Source of the DNA: Actinomadura livida
GTDB lineage: Bacteria; Actinomycetota; Actinomycetes; Streptosporangiales; Streptosporangiaceae
Reading direction: 5' to 3'
DNA: 64,000 nt
NCBI RefSeq assembly: GCF_014648675.1
Contig: NZ_BMRO01000003.1
Location: forward strand, 480,711 to 544,710
The notes under the pieces are model-generated. The model was not told the DNA's origin and ran no database searches. It was given only the letters and a program-made list of their open reading frames with translations. The position numbers were made by a program, and so were the translations under genes. Shown piece after piece: positions 57,269-64,000 of this stretch (positions are counted from its first letter, which is position 1; each line of letters starts with the position of its first letter).

Positions 57269-57377
57269 CAGCCCCTCCTCGATCGTGGTCACCAAGCGTG
57301 CTCAAACGTAACCGCAGCGGGGGTCGGCGCGTCACCCGACCGGCGGACGGGATCGCGCGAGGCGAACCGGCCCGCGG

Positions 57378-58283
57378 TCAGCGCATGCGGCGCGGACGAG
57401 GCTGGCACACGGGGCAGCTGTAGGAGGAGCGGTTCATGAACTCGTCCCGGCGGATCGGGGTGCCGCAGCGGCGGCACGGTTCGTCGCGCCGCCCGTAGGC
57501 GTCCAGCGACCGCTCGAAGTAGCCGCTGTCGCCGTTCACGTCGACGTAGAGGCTGTCGAACGAGGTCCCCCCGACGGCCAGGGCGGCCTCCATGACCTCC
57601 TGTGCGCCCTCCAGGACGCGCGCGGCCTCCGCCCGGGTCATCGTGTCGGTCGGCCGCCCCCAGTGCAGCCTGGCCCGCCACAGCGCCTCGTCGGCGTAGA
57701 TGTTGCCGACCCCGCTGATCAGCGACTGGTCGAGCAGCGCCCGCTTGATGCCGGTCCTGCGGCGGCGGAGGGCGCGGAAGAACGCCTCGGCGTCGAAGGC
57801 GTCCTCCAGCGGGTCCGCGGCGATGTGCACGATCGGCGCCGGGACGAGCCCGGGGCCCTTCCCGCCGCCGACCGCGTCGGGGACCAGGTCGGTGACCAGG
57901 AGGTGCCCGAACGTCCGCTGGTCGACGAAGCGCAGGTCGCGCCCGCCGTCGGCGAAGGCGATCCGCACCCGCAGGTGCTTCTCGCGCTCCCGGTCCGGCT
58001 CGCCGACGAGCAGCTGCCCGCTCATCCCGAGGTGGGCCAGCAGCGCCTCGCCCGCCTCGTCCGCCGGGCCGTCCGGCGTGCTCAGCGGCAGCCACAGGTA
58101 CTTGCCGCGGCGGCGCGGCGGGTGGACGGTGCGCCCGGCGAGGCGCCCGGCGAAGTCGGCGGGGCCGGGCGCGTGGCGGCGCACCGACCGGGGGTGCAGC
58201 ACCTCGGCGGACGCGATCGTGCGGCCCGCCGTCCAGCTCTCCAGGCCGCGCCGGACGACCTCGACCTCGGGAAGCTCAGGCAC
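57378..58283 (-). CDS. mutM: formamidopyrimidine-DNA glycosylase
   Basis: 301 aa from GTG 58283, overlapping rnc by 8 bp. The mature protein starts PELPEVEVV, with the catalytic Pro2 and Glu3. The conserved Lys lies in RRGKYLWL, and [12 protein letters not shown] and the C-terminal zinc finger C..C...C..C (CRRCG and CPVC) are intact. It excises 8-oxoguanine. Confidence 0.96.
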   Translation of the reverse strand: MPELPEVEVVRRGLESWTAGRTIASAEVLHPRSVRRHAPGPADFAGRLAGRTVHPPRRRGKYLWLPLSTPDGPADEAGEALLAHLGMSGQLLVGEPDREREKHLRVRIAFADGGRDLRFVDQRTFGHLLVTDLVPDAVGGGKGPGLVPAPIVHIAADPLEDAFDAEAFFRALRRRRTGIKRALLDQSLISGVGNIYADEALWRARLHWGRPTDTMTRAEAARVLEGAQEVMEAALAVGGTSFDSLYVDVNGDSGYFERSLDAYGRRDEPCRRCGTPIRRDEFMNRSSYSCPVCQPRPRRMR

Positions 58284-59052
58284 CGGCCTGGGCCGCCTGT
58301 CCGGCCTGCCTGGCCTGCTCGCCCTGCGCGGCGGCCTCGCGCTCCACGACGATCCGGCGGATCTCGTTCCAGCCGGCCTCGGCAGCGTTCTGCTCGGCCT
58401 CCTTCTTGCTGCGGCCCTCACCGGACCCGTAGGTCGTCCCGCCGACGCGGACCGTGGCGCGGAACGTCTTCTGGTGGTCGGGGCCGCTCTCGGAGACGTG
58501 GTACTCGGGGACGCCGAGCTCCTCCACTGCGGTGAGCTCCTGAAGCGAGGTCTTCCAGTCCAGCCCGGCGCCGAGGCCCGCAGAACGGTCGATGAGCGGG
58601 TCGAAGAGCCGGTGCACCAGGGCGGACGCCTCGTCCAGGCCGCGGTCGAGGTAGACCGCGCCGATCAGCGCCTCCAGCGTGTCGGCGAGTATCGACGCCT
58701 TGTCGCGGCCGCCGGTCCCCTCTTCGCCGCGGCCGAGGCGGATGTGCGCGCCGACGCCGAGGCCCCGCGCGACGCCCGCGAGGGCCCGCATGTTGACCAC
58801 GGCGGCGCGCAGCTTGGCCAGCTGCCCCTCGGGCAGGTCGGGGTGGCCCCGGAACAGGGTGTCGGTGACGACGAGCCCCAGCACCGAGTCGCCGAGGAAC
58901 TCCAGTCGCTCGTTGGTGGGGAGCCCGCCGTTCTCGTAGGCGTAGGAACGGTGGGTCAGTGCGCGTTCGAGCAGTTCGGCGTCGACGTCCACGCCGAGCG
59001 CGCCGGTCAGTTCCGCGCGGTCCGGCGCGGGGTCGCTTTTCTTGCCGCTCAC
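58276..59052 (-). CDS. rnc: ribonuclease III
   Basis: 258 aa from GTG 59052 with GAGGAGG upstream. The catalytic signature [14 protein letters not shown] (about 46-59), the second acidic site [14 protein letters not shown], and a C-terminal dsRNA-binding domain (about 165-235: [34 protein letters not shown]) are present. It cleaves double-stranded RNA, including rRNA precursors. A short GC hairpin at 59076-59092 in its leader could serve autoregulation, which is inference. Confidence 0.96.
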   Translation of the reverse strand: MSGKKSDPAPDRAELTGALGVDVDAELLERALTHRSYAYENGGLPTNERLEFLGDSVLGLVVTDTLFRGHPDLPEGQLAKLRAAVVNMRALAGVARGLGVGAHIRLGRGEEGTGGRDKASILADTLEALIGAVYLDRGLDEASALVHRLFDPLIDRSAGLGAGLDWKTSLQELTAVEELGVPEYHVSESGPDHQKTFRATVRVGGTTYGSGEGRSKKEAEQNAAEAGWNEIRRIVVEREAAAQGEQARQAGQAAQAGA

Positions 59053-59334
59053 AGGGCCCTCCTCGCAGGCCGTGCACCGCGCAGGGCGCGGTCGCGTCTG
59101 TGGCGCGCGGCCGGGCGGCCGGGACGGCGAGGACGCTCGGCGAGGGAAGGTCCGCGAAGACGAGGTGCGCGCCGGTCGGTGATCCCGGCGTGCACCACGG
59201 CTCCGGGCGCGCTCTCCGCGCCGGTCACCACGCCGACGTCTCGCGCCGGGGTGGTCGGGGTGCCGGTCCTGCCGCACCGCAGGGGGCGGGCCGCGCCGTC
59301 CGCGCGGATCCGCCCCCCGGGATGCGAGAAGACC

Positions 59335-59514
59335 TCAGGACGACGGGGTGATGACCTGCCGCCGGTTGTAGGTGCCGCACGTCGCGCACGCGGTGTGGGG
59401 CAGCTTGGGGTCGCGGCACGTCGGGCACTCGACCAGGTTCGGCGCGGTGGCCTTCCACTGCGCACGCCGGTGCCGCGTGTTGCTGCGCGACTTCTTCCGC
59501 TTGGGGACGGCCAC
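59335..59514 (-). CDS. rpmF: 50S ribosomal protein L32 (zinc-binding form)
   Basis: 59 aa from GTG 59514, 1 bp after the DUF177 stop. [19 protein letters not shown] is the standard start. Four Cys (CPTC and CATC) show the zinc-containing C+ version. It is coupled to the DUF177 gene as in most bacteria. Confidence 0.96.
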   Translation of the reverse strand: MAVPKRKKSRSNTRHRRAQWKATAPNLVECPTCRDPKLPHTACATCGTYNRRQVITPSS

Positions 59515-59515
59515 G

Positions 59516-60163
59516 TCAGCCCTCCTGCTTTCCTTCTCGTCGGTCGGATGAACCACGGGGGCCTGAGCTCCCGTCCCCCCGGCCGGGGGGAGCCGGCGCC
59601 AGGTCGCCGGCGAGATCCTGCAGCGCAGCCCACCGGGGGTCGGCGGCCGCGTGGCGGTGGCCCGGCTCGGCGTCCGCCAGCCGTACACCGCAGTCCGGGC
59701 ACAGGCCCGGACAGTCCTCCCGGCACAGCGGGGAGAGCGGCAGCGCGAGCACCACCGCGTCCCGCAGGACGGGCTCGAGGTCGATCAGGTCGCCCTCGAG
59801 GCGGAGCTCCTCGTCGTCGGCGTTCCCGCCGGAGCGGGTGTCGCCGTAGACGAACAGTTCCTGGAAGTCCGCCTCGAAGGTCGAGGCGATCGGGTCGAGG
59901 CAGCGGGAGCACTCCCCCTGGAGGGGGACCGTCGCCGTACCGGTGACCAGCACCCCCTCGAGTACCGCTTCGAGCCGGAGGTCCAGCTCGATCGCGGCGC
60001 CCTCGGGGACGCCCACCATCTCGACGCCGAAGTTCTCCGGTGCCGGCACGGACAGGTGCTCCTCCCGCGACGACCCGGGTTGCCTGCCCAGCGCCCGGGT
60101 GTCGAGCACGAGCGGGGCGTTGGGGTCGCGGCGAGTCAGTGGATTCCTGCTTTCGTGAGGCAT
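59516..60163 (-). CDS. DUF177 (YceD-like) protein
   Basis: 215 aa. The DUF177 region (about 15-180) has [14 protein letters not shown] and the Cys-rich [13 protein letters not shown], which may bind zinc. It always precedes rpmF and is thought to act in 23S rRNA handling or ribosome assembly. A basic/Gly/Ser tail of 30 residues looks disordered. Confidence 0.92.
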   Translation of the reverse strand: MPHESRNPLTRRDPNAPLVLDTRALGRQPGSSREEHLSVPAPENFGVEMVGVPEGAAIELDLRLEAVLEGVLVTGTATVPLQGECSRCLDPIASTFEADFQELFVYGDTRSGGNADDEELRLEGDLIDLEPVLRDAVVLALPLSPLCREDCPGLCPDCGVRLADAEPGHRHAAADPRWAALQDLAGDLAPAPPGRGDGSSGPRGSSDRREGKQEG

Positions 60164-60256
60164 GGGAGAGCCGGCGGCTGTCGATGGCCGATGTCACAGG
60201 ATACCGAAGCTTCGGCAGTGCCCCCAACTCGCGGCCGCCTCACCAGGGCCGGGCCC

Positions 60257-60736
60257 TCACTCCTGCCGGAGGCGGTCCACCAGCCGGTCGTGCACGAGGT
60301 CCGGGACGAGGCCGGAGGCGTCGCCGCCGAACTTCACGACTTCTTTCATCAGGCTTGACGAGAGGAACGCGTACTCCGGGTTCGTCGCCATGAAAAGCGT
60401 CTCGACACCGGCTATCCGGTGGTTCATCTGGGCCATCTGCAGCTCGTACTCGTAGTCGCTGACGGCGCGGAGCCCGCGCACGATGACCGGGATGTCCTGC
60501 TCTTTGCAGTAGTCGACGGTGAGCCCGTAGAAGGTGTCCACCCGGACGTTGCCGTACTCCTTGGTGACCTCGGTGATCATGCCGGCCCGTTCCTCGACGG
60601 TGAACAGGCTCTTCTTGTTCTTGTTGATCAGCACGGCGACGACCACCTCGTCGTAGAGACGGGAGGCGCGGCTGATGATGTCGAGATGCCCGTTGGTGAC
60701 GGGGTCGAACGATCCCGGACAGACGACACGGCGCAC
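60257..60736 (-). CDS. coaD: phosphopantetheine adenylyltransferase
   Basis: 159 aa from GTG 60736 (GAAGGGG upstream). The nucleotidyltransferase motif CPGSFDPVTNGHLDII and the C-terminal ATP-binding FLSSSLMKEV are intact, with RGLRAVSDYEYE between. It makes dephospho-CoA, the penultimate CoA step. It sits between the DUF177 and rsmD regions in the usual order. Confidence 0.97.
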   Translation of the reverse strand: MRRVVCPGSFDPVTNGHLDIISRASRLYDEVVVAVLINKNKKSLFTVEERAGMITEVTKEYGNVRVDTFYGLTVDYCKEQDIPVIVRGLRAVSDYEYELQMAQMNHRIAGVETLFMATNPEYAFLSSSLMKEVVKFGGDASGLVPDLVHDRLVDRLRQE

Positions 60737-60887
60737 GGTGCGAACCCCTTCGGTCCCGGTTTCTGACCTGCGGCGCGAACGTACCAAATCGTATTCGGCC
60801 TGCTTTCACCCGGGCTCGCCCGAGCCTCCCGAAGCGCCGCGGGCGGGCGGATCCGGGCGCGGATCCGGACGCGGCGCACCGGCGGGC

Positions 60888-62342
60888 CTACTCGCGGCTG
60901 AGGGCGGCGACGATCCGGGCGGCGATGGGGCCGGACTCGATGCCGTACCCGGGGGCCTCGGTCAGCACCGCCACGGCGTACTCGGGGTTCTCTCGGGGCC
61001 CGAAGCCGATGAACCAGCGCTCGTTGTAGGAGGCGCCCTCGACGTCGGCGGTCCCTGTCTTGCCGCCCAGGATGGACGTGCCCCGCAGCGACCTGCCGGT
61101 GCCCCTCTGGACCACGGCCTCCATCATGTCCCGCATCTGGGCGGCCTGCTCGGAGCTCAGCGCCCGGGACATCCGGCGGGGCGAGACGTCGTCCACCGTC
61201 CGGCCGCCGGGGGCGCGGAACTTCTCGATCAGCCGGGGCCGCATGACCACCCCGTCGTTGACCGCCGCGGCGGCGACCATGGCCATCTGCAGCGGCGTGG
61301 CGACCGTGCTGCCCTGGCCGATGGAGCCGAGCGCGCTGAGCGCCGCCTCGCCCGTCTCGGGGAAGGACGAGGCGGCGCTCAGCACGCCGTCCGCGTACTC
61401 GATGCGGTCGCCGAACCCGAAGGCGGCGGCCTTCTCGTGGACGGCGCCGTTGCCCGGCTCCTCAGCCCCCATGTAGGCGAACGTGGTGTTGCACGACTGC
61501 GCGAACGCCTCGATGAGCGGGATGCGGGCGCGGTCGCACGATCCGCCGATGTCGGCCGCGTCGTTGTTGATCGCCTGCCCGGCGCCGGGCGGCCGGTAGC
61601 TCCGGCCCGCCGTGACCCCGGTGTCCGAGGTAGCCCCGGCCTCCAGGGCGGCCGCCGCGACCACGGCCTTGAACGTCGAGCCGGGCGGGAACAGCTCCTT
61701 CGCGGCCTTGTCGAGCAGCGGTTTGAGCGGCTGGGCGTTGAGCCGCTCGAACGCCGCCGTCGCCCGCTCCCCGTCGAGGGTGGACACCTCGTTCGGGTCG
61801 TAGGTCGGCGTGGACGCCAGCACCCGGATCGCGCCGGTGTCGGCGTCGAGGACCACGGCGGCCGCCCGCCGCGCGCCGGCGGCGCTGAGCGCCTCGTACG
61901 CGACGCGCTGCGCCCGGACGTCGACGGTGGCCTCGACCGTCCCGCCCGGCACCTTCTTGCCGAGGATCTTGTCGATGAGGTTGGCGGTGGCGAGCCGGTC
62001 GTCGGTCCCGTCGAGGAAGTGGTTCGCGGCCTCCTCCAGCCCGGTCTGGGAGAAGACGGAGAAGTAGCCGGTGACCGGCGCGAACACCGGCCCCTCGCGG
62101 TAGCGGCGCCGGTAGCGCTCGTCGCCGGCCTTCTCCGACCAGGCGAGCCGGACGCCGTCCGCCACGATCGGCCCGCGGTCGACCTTGAAGCGGTCGTCCA
62201 GGCGGCGGGAGTTGAGCGCGGAGTCCCGCAGTTCCTCGGCCTGGAAACCCTGCACGTAGGTGATGTTCGCCATGAGCGCGGCGGCCAGCACCAAGGTGAC
62301 GACCCAGGTACGGGTCAACGCACGGTCGATCCCGGGCCTCAT
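60888..62342 (-). CDS. penicillin-binding transpeptidase (PbpA-like)
   Basis: 484 aa with an N-terminal membrane anchor (about 10-30). The transpeptidase domain (from about 155) has SxxK in FPPGSTFK, SxN in QSCNTTF and KTG in GGKTGTADV. Its size and the short N-terminal pedestal match PbpA of the actinobacterial FtsI/RodA family, but it is not in the rodA-pbpA operon. It is an accessory class B enzyme, and cross-linking of peptidoglycan is inferred. Confidence 0.9.
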   Translation of the reverse strand: MRPGIDRALTRTWVVTLVLAAALMANITYVQGFQAEELRDSALNSRRLDDRFKVDRGPIVADGVRLAWSEKAGDERYRRRYREGPVFAPVTGYFSVFSQTGLEEAANHFLDGTDDRLATANLIDKILGKKVPGGTVEATVDVRAQRVAYEALSAAGARRAAAVVLDADTGAIRVLASTPTYDPNEVSTLDGERATAAFERLNAQPLKPLLDKAAKELFPPGSTFKAVVAAAALEAGATSDTGVTAGRSYRPPGAGQAINNDAADIGGSCDRARIPLIEAFAQSCNTTFAYMGAEEPGNGAVHEKAAAFGFGDRIEYADGVLSAASSFPETGEAALSALGSIGQGSTVATPLQMAMVAAAAVNDGVVMRPRLIEKFRAPGGRTVDDVSPRRMSRALSSEQAAQMRDMMEAVVQRGTGRSLRGTSILGGKTGTADVEGASYNERWFIGFGPRENPEYAVAVLTEAPGYGIESGPIAARIVAALSRE

Positions 62343-62372
62343 GCGCGTCCTCCTACCCGAACCGCCGTGGTC

Positions 62373-62939
62373 TCAACGGCCGGTCGCGCGGCCGTACCAG
62401 AACATCGCCTCGCCGTAGCGGCGGTCCCGCTCGGCCTCGAAGCCGTCCGGCCAGCGCAGCGCCGGGCCGCGCGCGGCGCGCTCCACGACGACCAGCGCGT
62501 CGGGTGCGGCCCATCCGTGGTCGCGGAGGTCCTCCAGCAGGGCGGTGACGGACGCGTCCGGCAGCGGGTACGGCGGGTCCGCGAAGATCCAGTCGTAGGG
62601 CTCGTCCGGCGGCGTGCGGACGAGCCGCTCCGCCTTCTCCGGGCACGGGACGGCGCCGGGCAGCCCGAGCGCCTCGGCGTTCTGCCGGATCACCCGCATC
62701 GCGCGCGGATGCGACTCGACGAGCAGCGCGTGGGCGGCGCCCCGGGAGAGCGCCTCCAGCCCGACCGCCCCGGACCCCGCGTACAGGTCGGCGACGCGCA
62801 GGCCGTCCAGCGGGCCCAGAAGGGCGAGGACCGTGGCGAACAGGCCCTCCCTGGCGCGGTCGCCGGTGGGCCGTGTGTCCCGTCCGGGCGGGACGGCGAG
62901 CCGCCGCCCTCCCGCGATCCCCGCGATGACCCTCGTCAT
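62373..62939 (-). CDS. rsmD: 16S rRNA (guanine-966-N2)-methyltransferase
   Basis: 188 aa. RVIAGIAGGRRL at the N-terminus, RPTGDRAREGLFATV, SAM site ADLYAGSGAVGLEALSRG and the catalytic DPPY (FADPPYPLPD, about 120) define the enzyme. It normally sits next to coaD and recG, as here. Confidence 0.96.
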   Translation of the reverse strand: MTRVIAGIAGGRRLAVPPGRDTRPTGDRAREGLFATVLALLGPLDGLRVADLYAGSGAVGLEALSRGAAHALLVESHPRAMRVIRQNAEALGLPGAVPCPEKAERLVRTPPDEPYDWIFADPPYPLPDASVTALLEDLRDHGWAAPDALVVVERAARGPALRWPDGFEAERDRRYGEAMFWYGRATGR

Positions 62940-63020
62940 GTCCCCCAGTATCCCGGCGTCCCGGCGCGGCCAAGCACGCCTGCCGGTGCATGGCCACCGA
63001 CGGCGCGAGGGCCGAGTGGG

Positions 63021-64000
63021 TCAGGTCTTTTCGAGGAAGTCGGCGCGGTCCTCGTCCAGGAGGGACGCGAGGACGGTGGCCAGGCCGGGGTGGTCGGCCA
63101 GGTCCGGGTCGGACTCGACCAGTGCCGTGGCCTCCTCGCGGGCGTCGCGGATGACGTCCTCGTCGCGGTGGAGGGTCAGCAGCCGGAGGCTGGACGTCCG
63201 GCCGGCCTGCGCGGCGCCCAGCACGTCGCCCTCGCGGCGCTGCTCCAGGTCGAGGCGGGACAGCTTGAAGCCGTCCGTGGTGGACGCGACGGCGTCGAGC
63301 CGCTCCCGGGCCTTGCTTCCGGGCTCGGCGTCGGTGACGAGCAGGCACAGGCCGTGCAGGGAGCCGCGTCCGACGCGGCCGCGCAGCTGGTGGAGCTGGG
63401 AGACGCCGAACCGGTCCGCGTCCATGATCACCATCACGGTGGCGTTGGGGACGTCCACGCCGACCTCGATGACGGTGGTGGCGAGCAGCACGTCCAGCTC
63501 CCGTGCGGTGAAGCGGCGCATCACCGCGTCCTTCTCGTCGGGATGCAGCTTGCCGTGCAGGACGCCGATGCGCAGGCCGGCGAGCAGCTCCTCCAGCTTG
63601 GGCAGCACCTCCATGATGCCGAGCGGGGAGCGGCGGCCGGAGTCGTCGGCGTCGCCCGTGTCCATCGCGTCGCCCTCGTCGCCCTCCTTCTCGCCGATGC
63701 GCGGGCAGACGATGTAGACCTGCCGCCCCTGGGCGGCCTCCTCCTTGATGCGCTCCCACGTCCGGGCGAGGAACGCGGGCTTCTCCGGCGGGACCACGTG
63801 GGTCCGGATCTCCGACCGGCCCGCCGGAAGCTGCCCGAGGACCGAGGTCTCCAGATCGCCGAAGACCGTCATCGCGACCGTGCGCGGGATCGGGGTCGCC
63901 GTCATGACCAGGACGTGCGGGCGGCCGCCGCCGGTCTTCTCGCGCAGCGCGTCCCGCTGCTCGACGCCGAAGCGGTGCTGCTCGTCCACGACGACGAGCC
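63021..64000 (-). CDS. recG: ATP-dependent DNA helicase RecG, C-terminal part
   Basis: The gene enters from the right edge; the start and N-terminal wedge domain are outside. About 326 codons remain. They begin within helicase motif II (DEQHRFG), then MTATPIPRT, VVPPEK, the RecG insertion with a Glu/Asp-rich spacer (EGDEGDAMDTGDADD), LLATTVIEVGVDVPNATVM, QLHQLRGRVGRG and LRREGD-like QRREGDVLGAAQAG. It restores stalled replication forks. Confidence 0.95.
   Translation of the reverse strand, partial: LVVVDEQHRFGVEQRDALREKTGGGRPHVLVMTATPIPRTVAMTVFGDLETSVLGQLPAGRSEIRTHVVPPEKPAFLARTWERIKEEAAQGRQVYIVCPRIGEKEGDEGDAMDTGDADDSGRRSPLGIMEVLPKLEELLAGLRIGVLHGKLHPDEKDAVMRRFTARELDVLLATTVIEVGVDVPNATVMVIMDADRFGVSQLHQLRGRVGRGSLHGLCLLVTDAEPGSKARERLDAVASTTDGFKLSRLDLEQRREGDVLGAAQAGRTSSLRLLTLHRDEDVIRDAREEATALVESDPDLADHPGLATVLASLLDEDRADFLEKT

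Overview
The window is a very GC-rich actinobacterial chromosome segment with GTG/TTG starts and many 4-bp ATGA/GTGA gene overlaps. The housekeeping gene order is the classical actinomycete one. A Thermomonosporaceae/Streptosporangiales (Actinomadura-like) host is the best guess, but this is inferred from style and gene order, not proven. No rRNA, tRNA or CRISPR was found.

Left part (1-9 kb): a catabolic locus with a class III aminotransferase and CoA-acylating (methyl)malonate-semialdehyde dehydrogenase (mmsA), divergent from a PucR-type activator. It is followed by an alpha/beta hydrolase, a TrmB-like regulator, and a WYL-domain protein without an HTH. The WYL gene starts directly at a DNA-damage (PafBC/LexA-type) promoter.

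8-19 kb: a tightly overlapping signalling operon with a coiled-coil protein, PknG-like kinase, PP2C phosphatase, vWA protein, FHA protein, GlnX-like membrane sensor, GlnH-like lipoprotein and, after a gap, a membrane-anchored coiled-coil protein. Kinase, phosphatase and FHA protein share Cys4 zinc-ribbon modules. By analogy with the mycobacterial GlnH-GlnX-PknG pathway it probably senses external amino acids.

19-26 kb: a mixed accessory zone with a PH-domain membrane protein, a 13-bp tandem repeat array, an orphan DUF1778 protein, an IS256-type transposase remnant, a HIT protein, a DUF1963 protein, a four-repeat DivIVA-like protein, rlmN and a SUFU-domain protein.

26-48 kb: the conserved translation, secretion and cell-envelope core. 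It comprises cdsA-frr-pyrH-tsf-rpsB, an M23 peptidase, xerC, yraN-comM-dprA, DUF2469-rnhB-lepB-rplS-trmD-rimM-khpA-rpsP-ffh, and the nitrogen genes glnD-glnB-amtB under a GlnR-type operator. TrmD carries a roughly 155-residue low-complexity insertion.

48-64 kb: ftsY and smc frame an accessory block of divIVA, a globin-reductase gene broken by one in-frame TAG, and a second globin. smc is flanked on both sides by copies of a collinear ~150-nt element with conserved hairpins, a candidate structured RNA I cannot name. Then come a 65-aa coiled-coil protein, acyP, mutM, rnc, rpmF, a DUF177 protein, coaD, a penicillin-binding protein, rsmD and the C-terminal part of recG, which runs off the right edge.
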